In this document: in pieces, positions 12,992 through 24,375 of the stretch
Layout of the letters: every line of letters begins with the position of its first letter
Numbering within the stretch: position 1 is the first letter of the stretch
From: Sipunculus nudus
Taxonomy: Eukaryota > Annelida > Sipuncula > Golfingiida > Sipunculidae
Length of the DNA: 64,000 nt
Reading direction: 5' to 3'
Assembly: GCA_026874595.1 (NCBI GenBank)
Contig: CM049322.1
Coordinates: forward strand, 49,141,340 to 49,205,339
Notes under the pieces: model-generated
Database searches by the model: none
Told to the model about the DNA's origin: nothing
Seen by the model: only the letters and a program-made list of their open reading frames with translations
Position numbers and translations under genes: made by a program

Positions 12992-14886
12992 AAAATACAG
13001 GTAGTGCCACCAGTCTGCAGGAACTGATGAAACACTCCATGATCAATATATATCCCAAGAATCATAGCTATCAAGCCATTAGTTATTCAGATACTGAAGT
13101 TTTTGTTTGTATCAATTATTCTTGGGGGTATTTACGAGCCCTATAGCTCAAAGGATATGGGTAACAGAGACCTAATTTCAGATTTCCTAGAAGATTTTTC
13201 ATGGACCTCCCTAGAAGTCAAGTATGAAGATTCTAGGTCAAGTGGTTACAATTTGTGCCCTGTTACAAGATGAGGCTTTATTTGTAAGTCTCAAAAAGAG
13301 AAAAAAAATTCATAAAATTGGAAAAAATACAGGTTGCGCCTCCAGTCTGCAGGAACTGATGAAACACTCCCATGATCAATATGCATGCAAAAAATCATGG
13401 CCATCAGTACATTAGGTATTCAGATACTGCAGCTTTTGTATCACATATTTAATTATTCTTAGGGGTACTTGCGAGCCACATAGCTCGGAGGATATGGGTA
13501 ACAGCTAGAGACCTTATTTCACGTATCCACAGAGACTTTTCATGGACCTTCCTTGATGTCAAGTTATCCCTTGATCAATATACATGCAAAGAATCATTGT
13601 GATCAATGCAGTAGTTATTCAGATACTTGACCTTTCGTAACTAATTTTGCATTATTCTGGGGGGTATTTTGGAGCCCCATAGCTCAAAGAATATGGGCAA
13701 CAGAGACCAAATTTAAGGTTTTCAAGGAGATTTTTCATGGACCTTCCTGGATATTAAGTTTGAAGAATCCAGGTCTAGCGGTTACGATTTGTGCCCTGTT
13801 AACAGATGACAGTTTCATTGCAGGTCTGAAAAAAAGAGAAAAAATTTCGTAAAAATTGGAAAAAATACAGGTGGTGCCACCAGTCTGCAGGAAGTGATGG
13901 AACATCCCATGATTAATATTCATGCAAAGAATCATGGTGATCAATGCAGTAGTTATTAAGATACTTGAGCTTTTGTATCCAATTTTGCATTATTCTGGGG
14001 GGTACTTTGAAGCCCCATAGCTCAAAGGATATGGGTAACAGAGACCTAATTTCAGGCTTTCAAGGAGACTTTTCATGGGCCTCCCTGCATGTTAACAGAG
14101 AAGATTCTAGGTTGAGTTGTTATAATATGTGCCCTGTTAACAGTTTACCGCATCTGAAGGTATCAAAAATAGAGAAAAACATTTGTAAAAATAAAAAAAG
14201 TACAGGTGGCACCACCAGACTGCAGAAACTGATGAAACATTTCATGATCAATATCAATGCAAAGAATCAAGGTGATTAATACAATAGTTGTTCAGATACT
14301 TGAGCTTTTGTATCAAATTTTCCATTATTCTGGGGGGCATTTCAGAACCCCATAGCTCAGAGGATATGGGCAACAGAGACCTAATTTCAGGTTTCCACAG
14401 AGACTTTTCATGGGCCTCCCCACAGGTCAAGTGAGAAGATTCTAGGTCCACTCGTTACGATTTGTGCCCTGTTAACAGATGACCACATCTTAAGAGGTCT
14501 CAAAAATAGAGAAAAAATTTGTTAAAATAGAAAAAAATACAGGTGGCGCCACCAGACTGCAGAAACTGATGAAACACTCCATGATCAAGATCCATGCAAA
14601 AAATCATGGTGATCACGGCATTAGTTGTTCAGATAATTGAGCTTTTGTACCAAATTTTCCATTATTCTGGGGGGTACTTCGGAGCCCCATAGCTCGAAGA
14701 ATATGGGTAACAGAGACCTTATTTCAGGTTTCCATAGAGATTTTTTATGAACCTCCCAGGATGTCAAGTTACAAGATTCTAGGTCCAGCAATTACAGTTT
14801 GTGCCCTGTTAACGGACGGACGGCCGGACGGACGACGGACAAAGAGTGATCGCTATAGCTGAGATGACTTACAGTCAGCTGAGCTA
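12992..14886 (+). mobile_element. ~337-bp tandem array ending in a terminal hairpin
   Basis: Units begin near 12998, 13331, 13868, 14204 and 14540. The 13331 unit runs into a ~204-bp extra or rearranged piece. The block ends with GACGGACGGCCGGACGGACG and the hairpin at 14856-14886. It has the end but not the start of an element, as if cut by the 2.6-kb copy beside it. Confidence 0.7.
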
Positions 14887-15282
14887 AAAACAGAAAAAAA
14901 AACTTTAAAAAAATAAAGGTGGCGCCACCTCTTTTAGAAACAGACAAAACTAGTCTTGTTTAATATTCAAGGCAAGTTTCAAAGCAATCCATGCAATAAT
15001 TATAAAACTACTGGAGGTTTTGTATCATTTTTTTAAATTATTCTGGGGGAGGGGGGTACTTGTACAAGCCTAATAGCTCGGAGGATATAGGTCGCACAGC
15101 CTTAATTTCTGGTTTCCAAAGAGATTTTTTATTTACCACTCTGGATATTCACGTAGAAGTTTCTAGGCCAGGTCCAGCGCTTACAATTTGTGCCCTGCTA
15201 ACGGCCGCCTAGACGGCCAGCCAGACGACCGGACAAAGCGCCAATCCTATATACCTCAGTTAACTTTCAGTCACTGGAGCTA
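14887..15282 (+). mobile_element. Worn single unit with a terminal hairpin
   Basis: GGTGGCGCCACC at 14919, CTGGGGG, GCTCGGAGGATATAGGTC and TTCTAGG in array order, then GACGGCCAGCCAGACGACCG and a decayed hairpin near 15250-15282. Confidence 0.55.
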
Positions 15283-16161
15283 AAAATTCTGAGGAAACAT
15301 CTCCAGTTCTCAGAAAATAAATAAAGCTTGCGATATTATCCTCAAAGTAGTGATATTTGAGAAGGTACTGAATTATATCTTAAGTTTTTTTCTATTTGAT
15401 GTTGCACAGATTGTGTCATTTTATCTAAGTCTAAGAAAGAAGAAGAATTACCTACCAACGCCAAACTCTCTTCGAAGGTTGAAGACGGAATGGCGCGATC
15501 TGTGCAGTTGGGCCCTGTTCTGTAACACGCGGTGGTTTACCAGGGGGGTTAGACTGTGGAGCTCAAGCGGAAAAACTTTAGAAAATGCATGACTGATTCA
15601 TGAGATCGTCAGACTTTAATAAGTACGTTTTTTAAAGGGTGATTATTATATTTTAAAACATTCCCTGGGAATCATTTATGATTTTTATGAGATGAATCTA
15701 CTGCCCCTCCCCCTCTCTGGAATAATCGACTTGCCAAAAATTTCCGTCCGCGCAGCGGAGAGGATTAAACTCGCTGACACGGTGCAGGCCCGGGAGTCGT
15801 TCTTGAATTGTTACAAAACTAGGGACAATTCTTTGTTGCCGGTACTCAGGTAACAGAAGGGCCAAGGAGAAAGACGCCTAATATTTGATTGTAAATGACG
15901 CATGGCAGTTAGTTTTAACAAGTGGCCCGCGGGCCATGTTGCTCAGTTGGATTTGTGAAGTATTCATGTATTGATGCAGAGGGTATGCGTTCTTTCCCGT
16001 TTGTGCGTGTTTGTTCACAGCATAACTACCGCATTCATGAAATGAACAGCATGATATGCTTCTGATAAAAACGTCTTGACTTAATTTTTTTATCAAAATG
16101 TGTAATTTATGAGAATTAAATGCAATAGTTACAAAAAGAACGGTAGGAAATGTACTAGTAT
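15283..16161. other. Spacer with an isolated element-start palindrome
   Basis: TGGCCCGCGGGCCA at 15923-15936 is a perfect palindrome followed by TGTTGCTCAG. The rest shows no gene. An 80-codon frame at 15350 has no recognisable feature. Confidence 0.45.
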
Positions 16162-16399
16162 CAGGCGCGGATCCGGGGGGGGGGGGGGGGGGAGACCGAT
16201 CGAGACCGACCCCCCCTCCTCCCCCGCTTTCAACCAACAACCTTTTGTTTTGACAAATCTTATGCATGACAGGGGGTTTTCGGGGTCGAGACACCTCCCT
16301 ACCCCCCCCCCCCCCCTCTTAACCAACGGCCTTTCATTAACAATTTTATGCATGACATCCGTTGACCCTTCCCTGCAAAAAATCCTGGATCCGCGCCTG
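16162..16399. mobile_element. 238-bp hAT-type MITE with exact 8-bp target duplication
   Basis: Both ends read CAGGCGCGGATCC inward. ACTAGTAT stands directly on both sides (16154-16161 and 16400-16407). The interior is made of long G and C runs and no coding sequence. TIRs starting CAG with 8-bp duplications are characteristic of hAT elements. Confidence 0.85.
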
Positions 16400-16407
16400 A
16401 CTAGTAT

Positions 16408-18262
16408 GCTTTATATTTAATTCGTGACTGGTATGTTTTATATTTAAATCTGTTATATTAAAGAGAGGTCTGCTTTGGAATCCATAAGTTTTAAGATTTA
16501 TCAAGGTTTTAGAAAATGGTCAAAATACTACACTGAAAATGCATATTTTATTTGTTGGTGTTTTTTCTAAATTTTCCACAACAGTTGAGGTGGGAAACCC
16601 CCTCCACAACCCACCCCGCTTACGCGCCCTTGAGCTTGCTGCTCTTGCAGAATGCCCCCCCCCCCCCTTCAATAACGCTAAAAAACCTATGTTGGGGAAA
16701 GTGCCAAGAAAGAATATATTATATTATGGTGTTGATCCAGCATCTACACAGGAGTCCGGAGCGTCATCAAGTGATATTCACAAGTGTACGGTCACTTATG
16801 CAGGAACGAACCTGGGAATATGGGCTGTTAGTGAATGGACTGAAGGTCCCGCCTCATCAGTGTGGGCAGGCCACCCGTTCAGGTCGTGCTTGAGTTCCCA
16901 GCATCTCGGAGTGATGAGTCCAGTGTGTTCGCAGAGCTTTTTTGAAATTCGTGCTGCTTTAGCGGAGACATGTATCCATTAGGATTCAGATTTCTAGTTA
17001 TGCATTTTATGATATGATGTAAAGTGTTAAGCAACCTTACGCAATGGAAAGAATGGCTACCAGCGTGCTTTGAATCATGCTTCTTGCCCATAGTCCATAC
17101 AAAATAGATTAAGGCGACCTTATTTTGTAAACTTTACAAGGAACTATCTGGATGCTAGGTAAGAAGTTTCTTCATCCAAATTTCAATTGCTACAATTTGC
17201 ACGTCTGACTAATAGGGTGCTATAATTATGTTCTTCACATAAATCGTAGAATAAAGATCACGGTGACATTATTTTAGATTTTCAAGGAATTCGTACAGGG
17301 GCCTAGCAACATGTTAATCCAATTAGGATTTTCTAGATCTAACTGTAATAAATTATGTAAATCTGTACTCAAATCATTTTCTTTCACATATCTTGCAGAA
17401 TATAGGTTACAGTGACCCTATTTCAGATTTCCAAGTAGACTTTATACAATGATCTCCGTTCACGTTAAGATAGACTTTCTAGATCCAAAAAGTTAGGTTT
17501 TTGCCCTGTCTGCCTTTATAGGTGCATAAAATTAGGCTTCCCCCTTGTACCTTACAGAATATGGGTCACCGTGCCCTAATCTCAGGTGTTAAAGGAGATT
17601 TGCCCGTGACTTTCCCGAATTTGTCTGGATGACATTTTCTCCAGTTCAGTAAATGAGTAAATACAGTTCAGGAGTATTGTCACCCACAACAAACCTCTGT
17701 GACCATGCAGAAGTCCGATCTTGAGCATGCGCGACAACTCCCAAATAAAAAAAGAAATGTGAAAGAAGAGCACAGAAGAAACGCCGGTAAAAAACTTTAA
17801 AAAATACTGTATTATTTGTTCGATTTGCCCCATAGCCACCAGGTGGCTTATGTTTCGTGCTACTGATCGCGATCGATGGAAGCTTATTTCCTCTCTCGTG
17901 TACAGGAGTAATTGAGCGGTTTTAGAAAGGAATATTTGCAGATACCGTAATATGTCAAGGAGAATGCACAATCTGGCATGTATGTTTAACATAGGCCTAC
18001 CCCAGATGCGAATGGGTCCCCTAAATGCACTCCTACATGTCCAACAGCAGAACCCGGTCCCAAATTGTCCGACCCATTATATTATAAATTTATTGTATAT
18101 GGCTATTAAAATAGAATATATATAAATATATTTATAACAGGTCTACTACATGAGATCCATTATCACATTTTACCTGCTTACAAAGAAATTTAATATGGTG
18201 TGTATGTGGGAAATGTGTTACTCTGACAAAATTAAACAGAATGCAAATCGGGATTTGCGTTT
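16408..18262. other. Gene-poor stretch with worn repeat
   Basis: Frames at 16539-16982 (plus) and 17582-17992 (minus) are open for over 130 codons but show no family, no splice partners and a C-run in the first. From 17100 to 17600 phrases such as ATATGGGTCAC-GTGCCCTAAT and TTTCAGATTTCCAAG-AGACTTT show old ~337-bp-type units. No supported gene. Confidence 0.4.
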
Positions 18263-18545
18263 TTAGCTCAGCTGACTGTAAGTCAACAGACGTGCAGGTA
18301 TGGCGCTTTGTCCGTCGTCCGTCTCGTCGTCCGGCCATCCGTGAGCAGGGAACAAATCTTAACCGCTGACCCTAGAAGCCTGTAACAAAAAATCTAGGGA
18401 GGTCAATAAAAATCTCCTTTCAAACCTGAAATTCGGTCACTGTTACCTATATCCTTCGAGCTATGGGGCTTGTAAGTAACCCCCCCCCCCCAAATTATCA
18501 AAAATTTGATACAAAACCTCCAATAAATCAGCGGTTTGTTGAGCT
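18263..18545 (-). mobile_element. Truncated element end, reverse orientation
   Basis: TTTTTAGCTCAGCTGACTGT, then GTCCGTCGTCCGTCTCGTCG, then the inverse of the ~337-bp unit (TATCCTTCGAGCTATGGGGC). A C-run lies at 18480-18491. Confidence 0.65.
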
Positions 18546-19050
18546 TTCATTTTGCAGGGAAGGCACGATTAGTGTTGCTGCTATGTTTCGTAAAATCAGA
18601 GTCTGTGTTTACCCCTAAAACGTGAAACGGACGAGAATTGTAATCCAACTATGAAAATTGATGTCCAATGGACCATAACGCCTAGCTGAAAAGGACAGTT
18701 AATGTTTCTTAGATAAAACTGTAAATACATAGGTGCAGCATAATATAGCGAAACAATAAAATGGTTTCAAGTTCCTAATTTGATTTATTTCGTTATGTAG
18801 TGTTGAAACACTTTATTAGATTATATCTCAGATAATTTCATAAAACATGTTAAACTGAAATAATGTTAAACTGAAATATCAGCGGTCCGGTCCTGGTCCA
18901 GTCTAGCTGTAGGCGGTCCGGTCCAATGGGTGGGCTAGTCCAATGGCCGGTTGATTTATATAAATTTAATTAAAATGAATTAAATTTGCATGTTTTTTAC
19001 TGTTTTTTTCTGCATATTTTTTTCATTACATATATTCCCTCAAATATAAA
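18546..19050. other. AT-rich spacer
   Basis: Nothing gene-like. A worn element-start motif (CCAATGGACCATAACGC followed by CTAGCTGA) is near 18668, and repeated GCGGTCCGGTCC phrases lie at 18890-18930. Confidence 0.4.
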
Positions 19051-19370
19051 ACAAGTACAGGAAAACCTCAAACCACCTCAGTTTAGCGACCACCTCAAAA
19101 CAACCAGGGGCGGATCCAGGATTTAGGAAAAGGGGGGGGGGGGTCCAACCCAGGAAGACTAATGGAAACCCTAAAAAAGGTCCCCAGGTCTGGAAAAGGG
19201 GGGTCCAGGCCCCAAAATTGTGTCTGAAGCCCTTAAAAAAACGTTGCTTCTGATGAAAAAAGGGGGGGTCCTGACCCCCTTTAGATCTGCTTCTGACATG
19301 ACCACTTTTTATGGATCTCGAATCTTTAAAATACGACCACTTCATCGAGATCCCGATGCGTCACATACAC
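19050..19370. mobile_element. MITE fragment interrupted by a hAT-like MITE
   Basis: The outer part starts TACAGGAAAACCTCAAACCACC, a style also seen inverted at 44840. The inner piece, 19105-19295, starts CAGGGGCGGATCCAGGATTT and ends, inverted, CAGAAGCAGATCTAAAGGGG, with a G-run. No clear target duplication remains. Confidence 0.45.
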
Positions 19371-19576
19371 AACAAACTGTCCAATAAATGTAATATTATA
19401 ATCTAGACGTGAAGCCCAAGATCTGTATTTGATATTCTAATGGCAAAAGTGGAATATTTTGTGTTACCGTGCAGGGCAAGGTGGTTATATATATATAAAC
19501 CAAACTGTCCAGAGTAGTGGTCAAGTGCTTTAAGTGCGATTTGAAAATAGCAAATATATTAATCTAATGTTAACGA

Positions 19577-19580
<4 letters not shown>

Positions 19581-19643
<63 letters not shown>
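19581..19643. repeat. (AT)n microsatellite
   Basis: About 31 uninterrupted AT dinucleotides. Confidence 0.95.
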
Positions 19644-19644
<1 letters not shown>

Positions 19645-22040
19645 CTCGGTGTATTTAATTTATTTAATGTATTGAAATTGTTCTAATTACGTTGATACAC
19701 ATAATTCGAAAGCATCCGCATTGTGCAACTCAGCAGGAATCATTGATTCAAATACTGAACAAGACACTTCAGTCATACAATAGTTTATAACAATAAATTA
19801 CCCTTTACTGTTACTCAGAGGACAAAACAATAAAATGATACACGTATATAATTATAATATTGCAGTTGCTATCATTTGCTTTAAATACATCTTACGTAAA
19901 AGGGGTATTTCTTTGAGAGGTTAATTACACCTTACTCATAGAAAGAAATGTAGGCTGAAACTAAATTCGTGATGTCATCTAAGTAACTTTTAAAAATAAG
20001 GTAGAGCGGTCCTGACTGGTCCGGTCCAGGTCGAAATTGTGGTCCGGACCGGACCGCTTGGACCGGTACTCGCGAGGTTATTACCATACATCAGTAGATA
20101 AGGTGGTTATTTGGTTTTAGTTCTGGCATTACAATGGCAGATAGGATGCAGCTGATAGAATGCTATCTTTAATTTAGGCTTTAACTTTGAAGAGATGGGG
20201 GTACAGTTCTAGCCAAGACGCACAGAACATTTATATCTATACGTCATATTAAAAGGATTTTAACTGCTGTGCTGGAACCTATTATCGATTATAATCGATG
20301 ATTAGTCGGCTGATGCAGACGATTTGAAGTGATCTTACATTGCCATAATCGATTACCGAGTTTTTCACAATGGTAAGGCTTTATAATGAAGGAGGGTACA
20401 CTTTCATAAAATTTATGTGAACAAACAGACCGATCAGTGTTTGCTAAATACACGTAAAGGCTATAGAGTTTTTAGATATAATATTAGCCAATATGTAGTC
20501 CTTCATATCAATTTAAAGGTAGTACAGGTCTATATTTGTCTAGAAATCTCCCAGAGGTAAACCATATTTATTGATGATTGATCGTAAAATTACAACTGAT
20601 TCCCATCACTTCCAAAAGCGATAAATAGTCAATCATCAGTTTCTGATATGATGTCCATGATCAAGGAAGGGACTCCCAGTACTCCCTAAAATACTGTAAT
20701 CTATACCGACGTAAATTTAAGTGACCTCGCAGATGTTTTTTAATTTGTTCAGAACCAATTGTGTCGGTCAGGTGCATTTAAAATGCTTTGCAGCAATCTT
20801 TAACATTTTAGTTACATAGATACGTACAACCGCCTCGCGTATCTTCAATAAATTTTATTTGCTCAAATGACTGCACTTGAGCGTCATTACACATACGTCA
20901 GTTGTTTTATTAAGTTTGTTCACTGGTGAACAAGGTTTCCCTGAAGTAATTTATTCTGCAGTGAGCTGTTTAAACTAGAAAAGTAAACAAAAAATATCCA
21001 AACTTGAAAAATTCATAACAGATAAAAAAAATCATTCAGGTGTACCTAAAACTTATCAGGTAATGAGACATATTAGACACACTTCCAATATTAATTAGAA
21101 GTGGGGATGAAAAAGAGTTGTTTTAGATATTGCTATACATATGAAATGGGTATAATTTGAATTTGAAATTTCATACAAATTACAAAAGCTATTCATACGT
21201 TTGATCAAAACTCTGGTAAATAGACCTAGAATACAGGGTACAAATGTATGCTAAATGTCCAATTAATTTTCTAATCTGTTTTGTATGCAAGTTATTTTAT
21301 TTTTTTGCAAAGCTAACTGTAAGTTATCTGAGCTGCAGTCCAGGTATGTTTTATGTTCATGTCTTGCTTGTAAAGTTTAATTGTTATGATAAAGAGTAGC
21401 ACATTACATTTCAGCTTTATTGGATAAGTTTATTCCTGTACTGTGCACAAGTTGGCTGCGTCCAGTAACCCGCGAGAGATATGCCTTTATTCATGCAGTT
21501 AGAAATTCAAAAAAACATGCGGAGGGGTTTACCGATTTGCTGAGTTAACAGGGAACTTTTCTCGCTCGTGTTCGGTGTTGATAGAAAGTACACTAAGATG
21601 CTAACGATTAGTCTGGTTTATGCCAGTTGACAGTGTACCTGTAGGCCATGAGACGCTGTCAAATATGATGAAAATATGTGCATCCTCATCGGACCTTATA
21701 ATGCGTTCCTAAGACCTAGATGTCAAGGCACTCTGACAACCCGTGATCTGGTCGTAATGTCAGTGGGCCGATATGGGCTGCTATTGTCTTGTCATCCAGT
21801 AGCATATTGCGGATGGCTTCATATTCGCGAGGTTATAATTTCGCGATTTCATATTCTTTGTTGCGTCGGGAGGGTTCAATTTTCGCGATCTCACCTACAT
21901 AGGTATATCCTTTATTATTATAAAATAAATATATTTAATAATATTTGTCCAAAACTGTAACAAATAGACAGATTTCAAAGTGAACATCGAAAGAGAAGAA
22001 ATTAGGTTTCATTATGCGAAGACCATTTTAAAAATGAATA
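19644..22040. other. Gene-poor AT-rich stretch
   Basis: No supported gene or RNA. A GGTCCGGTCCAGG / GGTCCGGACCGGACC cluster at about 20010-20065 echoes 18890-18930. A TTCGCGA-rich patch lies at 21820-21890. Confidence 0.4.
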
Positions 22041-23075
22041 ATTTTTTTATGAGTTCACCCTTCTCTATTTTTAATGCTAAACAATTGAATGGTATGCTTT
22101 ATAACAACTATATAAATGACATTTTAATCATTTAATATTAAGGTTCCTTTAACTTTTCGTTTGAAAATAGATGTTCGGAATTTCTGAAAAAAATCTGCCC
22201 TGTATCCAGTATAACATTTTTTTTAATCTGATATAATTCATACAGCAATCTATATTTCCTTTCGACTTGACACTGACGATGTAGCCTCCTTTTCATGAAA
22301 GCTTTATTTTCGCGATAATATACCCAGTATCCGAAATAACATACGAAAATCACATATCTTTCATAAAGCAATCTTTTTCCTTATGACTTGACACTGACGA
22401 TGCTGCCTCCTTTCATGAAGGCTTTATTTTCGCGATAATTTCCTGTTCTGGACACATCACTTTACCCCTTGGGTTTTACCCCCCCCCCCCCCCCCCCCCC
22501 CATGAGTTGTTTTTAATTTTAGTGACAGACAGCTAGACCAACAAATAAGCCAATCAAGACATAAACACGATTAAATCTGGCATAATATGGGTTCAGTGTA
22601 GAATGTTGAAATTTCAGCGAAAGTCAAATTTAAACGCTTATGCACGAAAGAAACCCTGTTTGGAGAAAAAAATGGATACAGTCTATTTCGTTTAACATAA
22701 GCTTTCTTAAAAAGGGCTTGCACAAACTCAGTGCTTAAAGTAAAACACATCTTTAATCAATCTATAACACAGAATATTTTACAAATCTGATGTTATCTTG
22801 ATATATTGGAATGTAACATAATAAGAAGGAAAGATCTTGTTTTATACAGTCTAGTTACTGGTCTATTCTCTTACAATACATAAAAAAAATTATAATAAAC
22901 CCCAAACAAATGTGATACGTAAAAACTTATTTGTTTATGAGTTCATCCTTCTCTATTTATTTATGTTAAACAATCGAATGGTATGCTTTATATGAACTAT
23001 ATGAATGACATTACAATCATTTACTATTAAGCTGCCTTAAACTATTCGTAAGAAAATATAGATTTCCGGAATATA
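22041..23075. repeat. Local duplications around a 24-base C run
   Basis: Two copies of a ~135-bp block (near 22049-22185 and 22929-23075) share ATGGTATGCTTTATA and AATCATTTA-TATTAAG. Two copies of GACTTGACACTGACGATG with CTTTATTTTCGCGATAAT lie near 22263 and 22386. A run of about 24 C is at 22479-22502. No gene. Confidence 0.6.
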
Positions 23076-24095
23076 TTTGACAAAATTATTTTTATATCAG
23101 CAATTATTGTTCTTTGATAAAGAATTCGATTGCTTAAACCTCTTCTCAATAGCAATGGCAAGTTTTTCAATCAATTCACTAGAAACTTAAATCAAAGGGC
23201 GTTTAAAACACTGATTTTTATCATTTCTCTGCAGATATTTTGCGTGACGGATGTGTGAGCAGTCTTTTGCAAAAATCAATTCGTTGCACGATGCGTACTG
23301 TTTGATGCATTGACACAAAAAGCCACGGTGAACGGTCGTATAGTTTGATTTCAAAGATTTCTTTGATCGAAAGCGCCATGACAGTTTAACAATAATTGTA
23401 ACGACAATGTCTACGTTAATCAATCAGAAGCAAATAAAAACAAAAGATGCTTTGCGTATTGTTTATTTGTCTACAGAGTTCTTCGGAGTCATGATAGATC
23501 TTTATTAAAAAAAAAAAATGACTCAGCTTGTTTCCTTTAATGTAAAAAATGCTATCTGTACACATATTTGTATAGCCATGGCTAATCAATTATACCAATG
23601 TAGCCGGGTATTTTCAGCGGGGACCACTGCCTCCATATCAGATCTCCAAACTGAGGGATGATGGTATAGACCAGCTAGTCACAGCCATATTTAATACTCA
23701 ATATCTCTGTGGAACTTGAACTTCATCTGTAGGGTTAGTTTACCCACGGGTTTAGTATAGGACCATCATTCTGTGTTACGAAAGACTATAGCTTATCATT
23801 CTGTATTATGTAGGACCAACTTATCATTCTGTGTAATTTAAAATCAACAAACTCTCTTATACCTGAAGGATGTAAAAGGAATACATTGAACTGTATAAAT
23901 GATATAATATTTCCCTGTGTATTTCGTCCCAATTCTACAGTATATAACACACGGGATTATGATAGATGAATATATGAAAGAATGCAAGAAATATATCTTG
24001 AAAACAGGAAAATACTGGTATATAAACAAAACCATATACATTCACGTTTTATTTTTTACATATTTCTTAGTTTATTTTTTCCAGAATCCAGCAAG
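23076..24095. other. AT-rich region upstream of the CCP gene
   Basis: Holds any promoter of the CCP gene, but no clear TATA or start site can be assigned. Three repeats of TATCATTCTGTGT-A lie at 23762-23840. Confidence 0.35.
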
Positions 24096-24224
24096 ATGAT
24101 AAGGGCAACACAGGTAATTATATAATCATCTTACAGTTTGATCACAGTTTAATTAAAATCGCACATTCATAATATTCTAGAGCATCTGTAATCTTGTTCA
24201 TATATATGGTTGATCATATGGTTG

Positions 24225-24282
<58 letters not shown>

Positions 24283-24375
24283 ATTCTAAATCACTTTATT
24301 TGTGTTCTTAACGAAAGGTACACCTTTTGCTCTGGATTTGTGCTGCGACATTCGTTCATGTAACACGGGCAGAAG
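24096..24375 (+). other. Signal-peptide exons of the CCP gene
   Basis: The ATG at 24096 begins an 18-nt coding stretch ending CAG before the donor GTAATT. The second exon opens after AG at 24316-24317 and ends at 24375 before GTAAAT. The signal peptide only becomes continuous when the two are joined. The intron between them contains a TA microsatellite. Confidence 0.7.

Noticed and set aside
16539-16982. 147-codon plus frame as a gene
   Set aside because: It includes a C run, overlaps another open frame of 113 codons, has no recognisable domain and no splice partners.
17582-17992. 136-codon minus frame as a gene
   Set aside because: No family resemblance, and part of it overlaps worn repeat units. 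Chance openness cannot be excluded.
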